A DNA stretch of 53,835 nt from an uncultured Candidatus Saccharibacteria bacterium (lineage in GTDB: Bacteria > Patescibacteriota > Saccharimonadia > Saccharimonadales > Saccharimonadaceae), in the NCBI GenBank assembly GCA_949101405.1, contig CARYFM010000006.1:1-53835 (forward strand), written 5' to 3'. The position numbers were made by a program, and so were the translations under genes. The stretch's first letter is position 1, and every line of letters starts with the position of its first letter. The notes below the pieces were generated by a model. It was not told where the DNA came from. It worked only from the letters and a program-made list of their open reading frames with translations, and searched no databases. Positions 38,554-46,752 of this stretch are shown piece by piece.

Positions 38554-39945
38554 TTAATTGGAGCTATTATGCTTGAACATTTGCACTAACTCGTAGTGCA
38601 TCGGATTTGTAATGTCAGTTTTACCGGATTCAAACAAATTAATCATCAGCTGCTCAGGCTGGTCTAAGTGTGCCTTAATGTACTGCCACACCATGACATT
38701 GCCGTTATAGTAGGTTAAGTCTTTGAAAAGTGGTAACCTATTGGTGCCTCGCGTAGCGCGACGTATGCGCTCAAACGCTAAAGATTGGGTAGCCTGAAAG
38801 CGTTTTCGGTATTCCTCTTCCGTTTCTTCAACTTTAGTTCCGCTTAGGAATTCTAAAGCAAAGCAGACATCATAAGCCTCACGAAATGTTAAGTTCTCGT
38901 ATTCGATGAGAGCGAGGTTAATGTAGTGGCCGAAACCTGATGGAACATATGTTTTAGCGAGTGATTGTTCTACACATTTTGCTAAACCCTCATCAAAGTT
39001 GCCATAGCCTACAACACCTTCTGCAAGTGGCGTAATATTACTCATTTCGTAGGGAATGCCACGATAAGCATGAGTGCATAGTTCGTGCCCAATGACGATA
39101 TTTTTGACCGTTTTGTGGGTATATGGGCCAAGAGAACGCTGTAATGGAATATAGATAATGCGGTCTTTCTGGTCAACATAGATTGCTCGTCTAGTTGTGT
39201 CTAACTGAGCCTGAAATTTGGTTTCGCCCTTGAATTCTGTATTAAGAATCTCGTTGATTAAGTTACAGACTTCTTGAGGCGAAAAAATCTCGTTGTCTGG
39301 TATGTGAGAGAAAATGTTGGCGAAATATTTTTCAACAAGTTCGCCAAATTGTTGCATCACATGGGGTTGTGGCTGAAAGATTGCATCCGATGAAGCATCT
39401 TCCCAACCGATACTGCTGAGTCGTTCTGTCAGTTTGTCATATAATACTCGGTCAGATGTTCTTAATGCGTCCGCTGGTATGCGTTGCATGTACCATTTTA
39501 CCATTGCTAAGAATACGTCATAGTCAATTGCTATACCGTCTGCTTGTGTTTTATCACCGAACAATTCTAAATTGTTAAGGCGAAACCGCATTGCTGCAAG
39601 GTTTGCTTCGGACATATAAACACTATGACGGTAGTCATAGGCTGCAATGGCTAATTGGTTTTCATCGCATGCATGCTTAAGGGTGATTTTGAGTAACTGC
39701 GATTCAATTGGGGTTAAAGTATGATCCCTTTCGATGTTATTTGCAATCTGCTCTAACGATTGCAAGTTAGAGCGTAGCGTTTCGATTGGGAGATTTTTAG
39801 GCCCATTGTACTCAAAGTTTGGTTCCTTGGCATTATATGACAGAAAACTCTTCTGCGCATCCTTGGAGTTACTGGCATTCATTACCTCGTAAGCGGTAAC
39901 GTCATGTTGACTGATGAGGTGTAAAAACTCTGTAAAGTTTTTCAC
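38554..39945 (-). CDS. MATCAP/DUF1704-like zinc metallopeptidase
   Basis: The 463-aa protein has a helical N-terminal half and a catalytic half with KNIVIGHELCTHAYRG, a HExxTH zinc motif, and downstream NFDEGLAKCVEQSL, the E-x-GLA element of the DUF1704 (tyrosine carboxypeptidase-like) family. The protein looks cytosolic. The bacterial substrates of this family are unknown to me. The start is GTG with AGAAGG 8 nt upstream; an ATG 4 nt earlier is out of frame. A small hairpin (GGTTCTC/GAGACC, 39973-39994) lies in the leader. Confidence 0.78.
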   Translation of the reverse strand: MKNFTEFLHLISQHDVTAYEVMNASNSKDAQKSFLSYNAKEPNFEYNGPKNLPIETLRSNLQSLEQIANNIERDHTLTPIESQLLKITLKHACDENQLAIAAYDYRHSVYMSEANLAAMRFRLNNLELFGDKTQADGIAIDYDVFLAMVKWYMQRIPADALRTSDRVLYDKLTERLSSIGWEDASSDAIFQPQPHVMQQFGELVEKYFANIFSHIPDNEIFSPQEVCNLINEILNTEFKGETKFQAQLDTTRRAIYVDQKDRIIYIPLQRSLGPYTHKTVKNIVIGHELCTHAYRGIPYEMSNITPLAEGVVGYGNFDEGLAKCVEQSLAKTYVPSGFGHYINLALIEYENLTFREAYDVCFALEFLSGTKVEETEEEYRKRFQATQSLAFERIRRATRGTNRLPLFKDLTYYNGNVMVWQYIKAHLDQPEQLMINLFESGKTDITNPMHYELVQMFKHNSSN

Positions 39946-40078
39946 TCATATCACCTTCTTTCTACAAATTTTTAAGGTTCTCTGTAAATAGAGACCCCCT
40001 ATACCCTAATATTATCATAGATTTTATAAAAAGTCAATAGTAATTATGGTTTTTGTAGTTTTTAGCAATAAGAATGCT

Positions 40079-40645
40079 TTATTTATTGAGTTTTATCTCT
40101 GTGCCACGGGTACAATGAGTGAAAAAGGCAACATCATCAATGCCGTAAACCGGTTTGGAATATTCATAAAGGTGGAGTTTTTCGAAATCGAACTCTGGCG
40201 GTAAGAAGCCAGAATCGCGACTATTGCGGATAAATTTGGTGCGAAAATGATTAAGTAGTTCACTAAGGCTATTGTATTTGTGAATACCACAATAATAGAT
40301 TGCAGTGTTATTAAACATTGGCTCAAACCAACAATACTGATTACCTTCGCGATAGACAAGAATAGAGTGTGAAGGCCAACTATCTTCAAGTTTGTAGAAT
40401 ATAAGATAGCTGGTAGCTGTGTGACCATGTGTAGTAAACCAGGCGCGTTGAAGTTCGGTTTGATCCCAGCAAATGCCGATTTGACGCGATAGTGTTTCGC
40501 TTGGAGTTTGTAAACGATATTCAGGGCTATTATTTGGACCGTGGTGTTTGCGTCCATTAGTATCTACCCAGCCGTATTCAAGGTTACGACAAAAGTCAAA
40601 AAAATTGGATAGAGTATCGAGATGATGAATCGAGAAATCAAGCAT
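40079..40645 (-). CDS. Transglutaminase-like cysteine protease-fold protein
   Basis: The 188-aa protein has the order of a transglutaminase-like domain: Cys in QIGICWDQTELQRAWF (near residue 59), His in SWPSHSILVYREG and an acidic residue in YCWFEPMF. No signal peptide is present. Such proteins are peptidases or transferases; the target is not known. TAC-TATAAT lies 6 nt before the ATG, so the mRNA is predicted to be leaderless. Confidence 0.7.
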   Translation of the reverse strand: MLDFSIHHLDTLSNFFDFCRNLEYGWVDTNGRKHHGPNNSPEYRLQTPSETLSRQIGICWDQTELQRAWFTTHGHTATSYLIFYKLEDSWPSHSILVYREGNQYCWFEPMFNNTAIYYCGIHKYNSLSELLNHFRTKFIRNSRDSGFLPPEFDFEKLHLYEYSKPVYGIDDVAFFTHCTRGTEIKLNK

Positions 40646-40651
40646 AAATTT

Positions 40652-40660
40652 ATTATAGTA
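40652..40660 (-). promoter_or_regulatory. Leaderless -10 promoter of the transglutaminase-like gene
   Basis: TAC-TATAAT, six bases (AAATTT), then ATG on the minus strand. Confidence 0.65.
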
Positions 40661-40662
40661 TA

Positions 40663-40688
40663 AAAATAGGCCATTTTAGGCCTATTTT
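40663..40688 (-). terminator. Terminator after the 257-aa gene
   Basis: AAAATAGGCC pairs with GGCCTATTTT over a six-base loop, directly upstream of the next promoter. T-rich on both sides. Confidence 0.75.
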
Positions 40689-40708
40689 GTAAGATGAAAT
40701 GTTGGAAA

Positions 40709-41482
40709 TTATTTTTTCTTTTTGTCCTTGGGTAGAGTGGCCTTTGGATTAACGATGTAGTAAATACCACAAACGGCATCAATCACACCTACTGCAATGA
40801 TCCCAGTATAAACTGTATAGCTTTCGCCGGGGCGAGCATTGTTGTATGAGGCCAAGGAGAGTAATCCACCTACGATAGCAATACCAGCACCGATGCAGAG
40901 ATTAATGATTCCTTTTTTGCGACCGGCTTTGAGGAGCTCAGCTTTTTCGGTTTTTCCGGCTTGGTTAAGCATTGAGACTTCTTGGTCGAAGTTTTTGCAA
41001 AAGGCTTGCATGTCAGCACAACCATAGGAAGCTACGACATTTTCCCCTTCACTGCCCATGACTACGAGTTTGGCGTTGAGATTAGCTACTAAGTTTTGGT
41101 CAGGGTTATTGACGGACCATTTTCCTGCACGGTTTTCTTCGGGAGAAGCATCATAGCCCAGATCGTCAAGGATTTTTTTGGCGCGTTCGGCAACGGCTTT
41201 GCGAGTGGTATAATAAGTAGTTTCTTCTGTTTGCCCATTCTTTTCATACGTAAGTTCATATTTGACTACGGTATCGACGGGCTTGATAGTGGCGGTGATT
41301 TCATGGACTACATCATCGTTGGTCTTAGCTTCGATCAGAAAAGTGCCATTTTCTTGGTTTTCAAAGGCTTTAGTTTTGGCGGCAGTAGCACATTCATTGA
41401 TATAGGCCACAGCTTCCTTTTTGTTATTAAAGCTGGTAGCAGATTCGAAATCGCCCAGCTGAAAAATTGTGAGATATTTCAT
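40709..41482 (-). CDS. Hypothetical protein with two C-terminal membrane helices
   Basis: The 257-aa protein is soluble and Lys/Glu-rich for about 190 residues, with repeated beta-alpha segments, then has two hydrophobic helices (IINLCIGAGIAIVGGLLSLA and YTGIIAVGVIDAVCGIYYIV) and a short Lys-rich end. I do not recognise a family. It is probably anchored in the membrane with its N-domain inside. TGC-TATAAT at 41519-41511 gives a leader of about 22 nt with AAAGGG as ribosome-binding site. Confidence 0.7.
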   Translation of the reverse strand: MKYLTIFQLGDFESATSFNNKKEAVAYINECATAAKTKAFENQENGTFLIEAKTNDDVVHEITATIKPVDTVVKYELTYEKNGQTEETTYYTTRKAVAERAKKILDDLGYDASPEENRAGKWSVNNPDQNLVANLNAKLVVMGSEGENVVASYGCADMQAFCKNFDQEVSMLNQAGKTEKAELLKAGRKKGIINLCIGAGIAIVGGLLSLASYNNARPGESYTVYTGIIAVGVIDAVCGIYYIVNPKATLPKDKKKK

Positions 41483-41535
41483 ATGTTGTCCCTTTTACTA
41501 TCTTGTTACAATTATAGCATGTTTCGCAGAAATGG

Positions 41536-42492
41536 CTACTGAGCAGTATTTATATCTGTAGTTAAAACGGCTTGTTCGATAGCCTGTCCGAGTTCAATCA
41601 CGGGTGTGGGTGTATGGCTGCGGATACCTTCGGTGAGTACGACTATAATATAATGACGGTTTTGTTCTGGGAATTCTACAAAGGCGACGTCATTATAAAT
41701 AGACCAATAACTGCCAGTATAATTCCAACCAACTTTATCATAAACTTTTGCTACACTAAAGCCCGCAGGGAGGCCTTGGCGCCAGTCATAGGTAGTAATT
41801 GGCTGGTTGAGCATGGAATCCAAAAGTTTATTCCAGTTTTCTTCATCGATACCCTGATGTTGCCAGAGAATTTGCATAAAAGTGGTTATGTCTCTGGCGG
41901 AAGAGTAAAGCCCAGCGCTGGAGGTTTGAGTGAGACCAGTTGAATTTATGAAATTTTCGACTCGCATATAGCGCTCCTCGTCGGCGCGGATAGGATCAGC
42001 GCAAGGATTGTATGATTCGCGTACCATTAAGTCTAGGCAAGTGCCCAGCGAGAGGTTGCCGCCTTTGCTACGGTCATATGTGACGACAGCACTGCTGTCG
42101 TCGTTACCAGCATCAATTTGCTGGTAACCGTCATACACAAAGAAGAGTTTATAAACTGAGGCCATATTAAATATCTCGTCGGCATTATACTCTGCAGCTA
42201 TTTTTTGGTTATCTAAGTCATAAATCATGACGCCAGCATTGCCAGGCATCGTACTAGCCCAGGCGTCAATGGTGGGCTGCAAGTTGATGAAAGTAGGGGT
42301 TGCTGGAGTATTATTTTCTGAAATATTATCGGACGACGCTGGGATATTGCCTTTGTCAGTGAGTGTGTTTTGTTCTGAATTTGAACTATGAAGTAAGGTT
42401 TTGGCGGCAACACCACCGATGAGAGTAATGCTAAAAGCCATCAAAAAGATGAAGAGCAGACGAAGCCAGTTTTTGCTAATAATGCGTCCCAT
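41536..42492 (-). CDS. Beta-lactamase-like serine hydrolase, membrane-anchored
   Basis: The 318-aa protein has an N-terminal anchor (about 9-32), a Ser/Asn/Thr linker and a class A beta-lactamase-type domain. SxxK is in NMASVYKLFFVYDGY, an SDN-like position is RESYNPCADP, and KVYDKVGWNYTGSYWSIYND occupies the KTG strand but lacks KTG. It is probably a cell-wall or peptide hydrolase rather than a lactamase. It is coupled by a TAATG overlap to the CapA gene. Confidence 0.78.
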   Translation of the reverse strand: MGRIISKNWLRLLFIFLMAFSITLIGGVAAKTLLHSSNSEQNTLTDKGNIPASSDNISENNTPATPTFINLQPTIDAWASTMPGNAGVMIYDLDNQKIAAEYNADEIFNMASVYKLFFVYDGYQQIDAGNDDSSAVVTYDRSKGGNLSLGTCLDLMVRESYNPCADPIRADEERYMRVENFINSTGLTQTSSAGLYSSARDITTFMQILWQHQGIDEENWNKLLDSMLNQPITTYDWRQGLPAGFSVAKVYDKVGWNYTGSYWSIYNDVAFVEFPEQNRHYIIVVLTEGIRSHTPTPVIELGQAIEQAVLTTDINTAQ

Positions 42493-43946
42493 TACTGCGG
42501 TCTTGCTTGGTTAAGACGTTTAATAAAGTTTTCGGCATCAACGGTATTCATTAAACGGGTTTGCATAGAATCGTCATAGACCGTGGGGACAATGCGGGTT
42601 TGAATGAGTTGATTATTAAAGAAATAGTGAACTAAGATGAGGCTGCGGGTGGTGCCTGGCCACCAGATTTGATCGAAGAAGAGGTTACCGAGACCGTAGT
42701 AGATTGCGCCTTCACCATATAGTTCATAAGTTTGAGGTTGGTGGGCGGCTGTACCAACTACGACATCGGCACCAAGATCGATAATTTCGTGAAAAAGTCC
42801 AATTTGGTCGCCAGCGGCGGAATTAGCATAGTCGCAGGTGCGATCATCAGTTGTATTATCATAGCTATTGCATTCAAAGTACTGAACATCCACAATGACT
42901 GTGTCTCCGCGTTCTTTGGCGGCAGCAATGTCGGCTTGAGCTTTTTCGGTGGTGTAAAAATTGGCTCCAGGAGTGTTGTCTAGTGTGTACCCACCAGTAG
43001 AGAGATTATAGGCTAACAGTGTAAAATTATTCCCTTTTTGGCTAATATTAAGTGGAATAGCAGCTTGGGCGGAAGTTGCACCGCCGCCTACTGTTTGGAT
43101 GCCAAGTTCAGTGTATCTTGCGATTGTGTCTAGGGCGGCTTCGTCACCACAATCTTGATTATGGTTGCCAGTGAGTTCCACGATGTCTAGACCGATAGCA
43201 GTGAGCGCATCAATCATTTGTGGAGCAGAACAGATATTACGATCGGTAGCAAGAGTTGTGAAGGACGCTTCATTGCTGGTGTGTGTAAGGTCAAATTGGT
43301 TTAGAAAATCGGCGATATTTGCAGCAAAATACTTGGCGTCGCCAACTTGCTTTAACTTTATGTTCATGCCGCGTGAGAGGGCAGTTACGCCAGTCTGGGC
43401 AAAAGTGAGGAGAGTTTCTTTATTGGGGAAAGTCGGAAGTTGAGGCTGAAGGAGTTCAGTGATTTTTTGTATGTCATTGCTGTTGCCTGCAAGATTTAGA
43501 TATTCAAAAATGGCTCCAGAATTTAGTGTATCAAGATAATATTCCCCGTCTAGGGCGAGCAATTTTTGTTGTGGCGTAAGTTCAAGAATAGGTGTGAGAT
43601 TATAACTTGAAACCTCATCGGTATTGATTGAGATGGTAGGGTTATAGAAATCTGTAGTTGGTACAAGAATATTATAGAGGAGTTGTGAGTTACTAGTTTC
43701 TAGGCTGGTGCGAGTTTGTGACGATATTATAATATCGTCTTCTAATACTAAATCTGTATTATTAGTAATAATGTTGTTGACGAAATCGCGTTGACTATCT
43801 GATACGTTTTCTCCAAATACGATTACTCCAGGTTGATGAAAAACGCCAGTTTTGGTGAAAAATTGTATGGCAAAGATGGCAACTATTGCTGCAATGATTA
43901 TGGCAATGGAACTACCGACGATGATACCGATCTTTTTCTTTTGCAT
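42492..43946 (-). CDS. CapA-family (PGA_cap) metallophosphatase-like protein
   Basis: The 484-aa protein has a membrane anchor (about 7-29), a variable region and a CapA domain of the calcineurin-like superfamily: VELTGNHNQDCGD, LGIQTVGGG, DTVIVDVQYFECNSY, VVVGTAAHQPQTYELYG and IYYGLGNLFFDQ. CapA proteins act in capsule or wall-polymer assembly, such as poly-gamma-glutamate anchoring. TGC-TATAAT (43977-43969) and AAGGAGG give a normal short leader. It forms an operon with the beta-lactamase-like gene. Confidence 0.83.
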   Translation of the reverse strand: MQKKKIGIIVGSSIAIIIAAIVAIFAIQFFTKTGVFHQPGVIVFGENVSDSQRDFVNNIITNNTDLVLEDDIIISSQTRTSLETSNSQLLYNILVPTTDFYNPTISINTDEVSSYNLTPILELTPQQKLLALDGEYYLDTLNSGAIFEYLNLAGNSNDIQKITELLQPQLPTFPNKETLLTFAQTGVTALSRGMNIKLKQVGDAKYFAANIADFLNQFDLTHTSNEASFTTLATDRNICSAPQMIDALTAIGLDIVELTGNHNQDCGDEAALDTIARYTELGIQTVGGGATSAQAAIPLNISQKGNNFTLLAYNLSTGGYTLDNTPGANFYTTEKAQADIAAAKERGDTVIVDVQYFECNSYDNTTDDRTCDYANSAAGDQIGLFHEIIDLGADVVVGTAAHQPQTYELYGEGAIYYGLGNLFFDQIWWPGTTRSLILVHYFFNNQLIQTRIVPTVYDDSMQTRLMNTVDAENFIKRLNQARPQ

Positions 43947-44041
43947 TTTCCTCCTTCGCTCTATAAATATTATAGCACACGCGGGACGTATTGTGGTATA
44001 ATGGTGACAGATTAATATTAAGATAAATAAGCTAAAATAAA

Positions 44042-44995
44042 ATGATTTTGAATGTAATATTATTGATAGTGGGGTTCGTGTTCCTGATTAAGGGCGCTGA
44101 TATTTTCGTGGATGGGGCTTCTAGTACGGCAGAAAATTTTAAGATTTCTAAAATGCTGATTGGGCTCACGATTGTGGCTTTTGGCACTAGTGCTCCAGAA
44201 TTTGCTGTGTCGATGTCGGCTTTAGCGTCGGGTAGTACGGATATGGTACTCGGGAATGTGATGGGAAGTTGCATCTTGAATATACTATTGATTTTAGGCA
44301 TTGCAGCTTTAATTCGACCAATAAAGATTAAAGACAATACAGTGAAAAAGGAATTGCCGCTATGTATGTTGATTTCGACATTGTTGGCAGTTTTGTTCCT
44401 AGATATTAGTTTGGGTGGCGGAGAGATTAATCAAATTACTCGTGCAGATGCAATTGTGATTTTATTGTTCTTTATGGTGTTTTTATATTATCTTTTTTCA
44501 CTCGCGAGGCACAAGCGTGACAAAAATGCTAAGGTAAAGCCAAAATATAAATTGGGAAAGTCGTTGATTTTCGTAGCAATTGGTCTGGTAGGGATTGTGG
44601 TTGGCAGCGAACTGGTGGTGGACAGTGCTTCATATCTTGCAGAGGCGATCGGAATGAGTGAGCGGACGATATCATTGACCGTGATTGCTTTTGGTACAAG
44701 TTTGCCAGAGTTAGTGACTACAATTGTGGCGGCACGCAAGAATGAACAGGACTTGGCGGTAGGTAATATCATTGGAAGTAATATTTTTAACATTTGCGTG
44801 GTGCTTGGTATCCCAGTGGCGATTTTTGGTACAATTACGCCGAGCAGTTTCCAGATGATTGATGTGGTTATGCTGGTAGCTTCGGCGGCTTTGCTGTTTA
44901 TATTTTCGGTATCGACAAAACGAATCAACCGGATAGAGGGAGCAATGATGTTGGCTTTGTTTGCAACTTATTATACGGTTATATTGGTTGCTTAG
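44042..44995 (+). CDS. Na+/Ca2+ exchanger (CaCA, YrbG type)
   Basis: The 317-aa integral membrane protein consists of two inverted halves, each with the alpha-repeat motif: IGLTIVAFGTSAPEFAVSM with VLGNVMGSCILNILLILG, and ISLTVIAFGTSLPELVTTI with AVGNIIGSNIFNICVVLG. The paired Glu residues bind Ca2+. A charged loop of about 40 residues lies between. It should exchange Na+ or H+ for Ca2+ across the membrane. A TATAAT near 43996 gives a leader of about 40 nt. It converges with the sortase gene by 4 bp. Confidence 0.93.
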   Translation: MILNVILLIVGFVFLIKGADIFVDGASSTAENFKISKMLIGLTIVAFGTSAPEFAVSMSALASGSTDMVLGNVMGSCILNILLILGIAALIRPIKIKDNTVKKELPLCMLISTLLAVLFLDISLGGGEINQITRADAIVILLFFMVFLYYLFSLARHKRDKNAKVKPKYKLGKSLIFVAIGLVGIVVGSELVVDSASYLAEAIGMSERTISLTVIAFGTSLPELVTTIVAARKNEQDLAVGNIIGSNIFNICVVLGIPVAIFGTITPSSFQMIDVVMLVASAALLFIFSVSTKRINRIEGAMMLALFATYYTVILVA

Positions 44996-45507
44996 ATAGC
45001 AGTTGCTGTTACAATGAGGCGGTGAGTCGCATCTTGTCCAGGAAGTGGTTCTCCGGCGCAAGTCATAATGATAATGGTGTTAGTTTCTGCGGGAGAGAGG
45101 ATTTCTTCCATATCGATGTCAGATTTTTCTAAAGTTTGACTATCTACAATTTGGTAGGATTGACTATCATATGTAAGAATGTTTCCTGTTGCTATTTGAT
45201 CTAGATTTTGAAAAACTGTAGCAGCATGACCGATAATAAGAGTTTTGTTGGGATTAGAGCTGTATGCACCAGCAATAGTACTTGGTGCAATGAGCTGACG
45301 TTCGGTCAGTTGAAGTGGTTCGACTGGCGTTTTAAGCGTAATGCTGGGGATGCTCAATTCTGGATAACCGAGAGCCTGTGTAGAAATATTGGGTTGGAAG
45401 CCGATATATAGATAAATTGGGAGCATAATTAAAAAGAATCCGGCTGTAAAAACGCGGATTGCACGGCGCGACCAATAAAATGGGTTTAACCTATATACAC
45501 CTTCCAT
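44992..45507 (-). CDS. Sortase
   Basis: The 171-aa protein has an N-terminal membrane helix (about 20-36) and a small sortase barrel. The catalytic set is His94 in TLIIGHAATVF, Cys150 in IIIMTCAGEP and Arg163 in ATHRLIVTA. It should attach surface proteins with LPXTG-like motifs; the VPNTG protein at 22194 is the one substrate candidate in the window. The pattern is closer to small class D/E sortases than to SrtA. TGC-TATAAT lies 11 nt before the ATG. Confidence 0.85.
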   Translation of the reverse strand: MEGVYRLNPFYWSRRAIRVFTAGFFLIMLPIYLYIGFQPNISTQALGYPELSIPSITLKTPVEPLQLTERQLIAPSTIAGAYSSNPNKTLIIGHAATVFQNLDQIATGNILTYDSQSYQIVDSQTLEKSDIDMEEILSPAETNTIIIMTCAGEPLPGQDATHRLIVTATAI

Positions 45508-45550
45508 ACTTATATTTTATTATAGCACAGGCGGTTTGGTGATGGCAAGA

Positions 45551-45907
45551 TTATTCGGCGGTTTTATCAGTAGCGGATAGGTTGATAGTGACAGTTGTAC
45601 CGAACCCAACACGGGATTTGACCTGCACGCGTGGGCTAGACATTAATGCGCAAATTGGTTTGGACAAAATAGTGCCACTATCAGTAATTCTGATAGCATG
45701 TTTCTGCACAGAAATTGTAATTTCGCCAGATTTTGTGCGAGTGAGCGCAGAGTCGAGGTGTTTCTCAAGCTCAGCTTTGAGTTGTTCGGGGTTTGCGATT
45801 TCTTGTGTGGTATCGGGAAAATCAAGACTTAGTTTGACTTTACTGTTTTCGGCTAAGGGTAGAAATTTATTATAGATTTCACTGATGATGAATGATAAAC
45901 GATGCAT
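45551..45907 (-). CDS. Orphan HATPase_c-like domain (degenerate)
   Basis: The 118-aa protein looks like the ATPase domain of a histidine kinase without the rest. The N-box is ELEKHLDSALTRT, where the usual Asn is Asp. ITISVQKHAIRITDSGT corresponds to the G1 region, and KSRVGFGTTVTINL to the last strand with G2. The DxGxG motif is reduced to DSGTI. No H-box, sensor or response regulator is near. It starts 2 nt after the uppP stop and is in its operon. It could be a decayed kinase or an ATP-binding partner. Confidence 0.6.
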   Translation of the reverse strand: MHRLSFIISEIYNKFLPLAENSKVKLSLDFPDTTQEIANPEQLKAELEKHLDSALTRTKSGEITISVQKHAIRITDSGTILSKPICALMSSPRVQVKSRVGFGTTVTINLSATDKTAE

Positions 45908-45909
45908 AT

Positions 45910-46719
45910 CTAGATCAAAATTAAAATTGTTCCAAGTACAAGACAGCTGACTATAACGCGATAGCGCCCAAAGGTTTGGAGTGAATGCGGTTTTTTGAGG
46001 TAGCGTAGAAGATAATGTAGTGCGAAGAGTCCTACTATGAAAGCGATAGTATTTGATAAGGTCAAAATGCCCAAGTTTTGAGCGAAGTATGTGCGACCAG
46101 TATCAGATAAAAACATTTTTAAACAAACTCCGCACATGATTGGAATGGATGCCAGGAAAGAATATTCGGCAGATGATTCGGAGTCTAGGCCGACAATGCG
46201 ACCAGTAATGATAGTGGTACCAGAACGTGATGTACCAGGAATGAGGGCGAAGATTTGTGATAAGCCAATAAATAAGGCGCGAATTGGTGTTAGATGGTTC
46301 TCATTTTTGAGCTCGGACATGTGTGGCAAGTAGTCGATAAAGATCATAATAAGACCAACTATCCCCATAGCAGCGCTAACGGTGATAAGCGAAGAAAAGA
46401 AAGAATTATTTTCGATGAAGTCCGAAAGTAATAGGCCAGCTAGACCAGCAGGTATACTGGTGATAACGATGTTGATAGCGAGTTTATAATTGCGGTTTTC
46501 AAAGACGTCTTTAATAATGCGCCAGATGCGTTTGCGAAAATAAATAAGAAGGGCTAGGAGTGTGCCTAGGTTGATAAATTCAAGAAAGAGATGAAAATTA
46601 TCACCGGATTGGATATTGAAAATGTGTTGAGCTAATTCAAGGTGGCCGGATGAAGATACGGGGATAAACTCAGTAATGCCCTGGATAAAGCCTAGTAGAA
46701 TTGCCTCAAAAATATTCAT
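45910..46719 (-). CDS. uppP: Undecaprenyl-diphosphatase (UppP/BacA)
   Basis: UppP recycles the lipid carrier for peptidoglycan and other envelope polymers. The 269-aa membrane protein has the family signatures GFIQGITEFIPVSSSGHLEL and the second motif LIPGTSRSGTTIITGR, with the catalytic Glu, Ser, His and Arg kept. About eight helices are visible. TGA-TATAAT is exactly 6 nt before the ATG, so the mRNA is predicted to be leaderless. A HATPase-like gene follows in the same operon. Confidence 0.95.
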   Translation of the reverse strand: MNIFEAILLGFIQGITEFIPVSSSGHLELAQHIFNIQSGDNFHLFLEFINLGTLLALLIYFRKRIWRIIKDVFENRNYKLAINIVITSIPAGLAGLLLSDFIENNSFFSSLITVSAAMGIVGLIMIFIDYLPHMSELKNENHLTPIRALFIGLSQIFALIPGTSRSGTTIITGRIVGLDSESSAEYSFLASIPIMCGVCLKMFLSDTGRTYFAQNLGILTLSNTIAFIVGLFALHYLLRYLKKPHSLQTFGRYRVIVSCLVLGTILILI

Positions 46720-46725
46720 GAGCTT

Positions 46726-46734
46726 ATTATATCA
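46726..46734 (-). promoter_or_regulatory. Leaderless extended -10 promoter of uppP
   Basis: TGA-TATAAT, six bases (AAGCTC), then ATG on the minus strand. Confidence 0.7.
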
Positions 46735-46752
46735 TAGTTTTTGTACTTATAG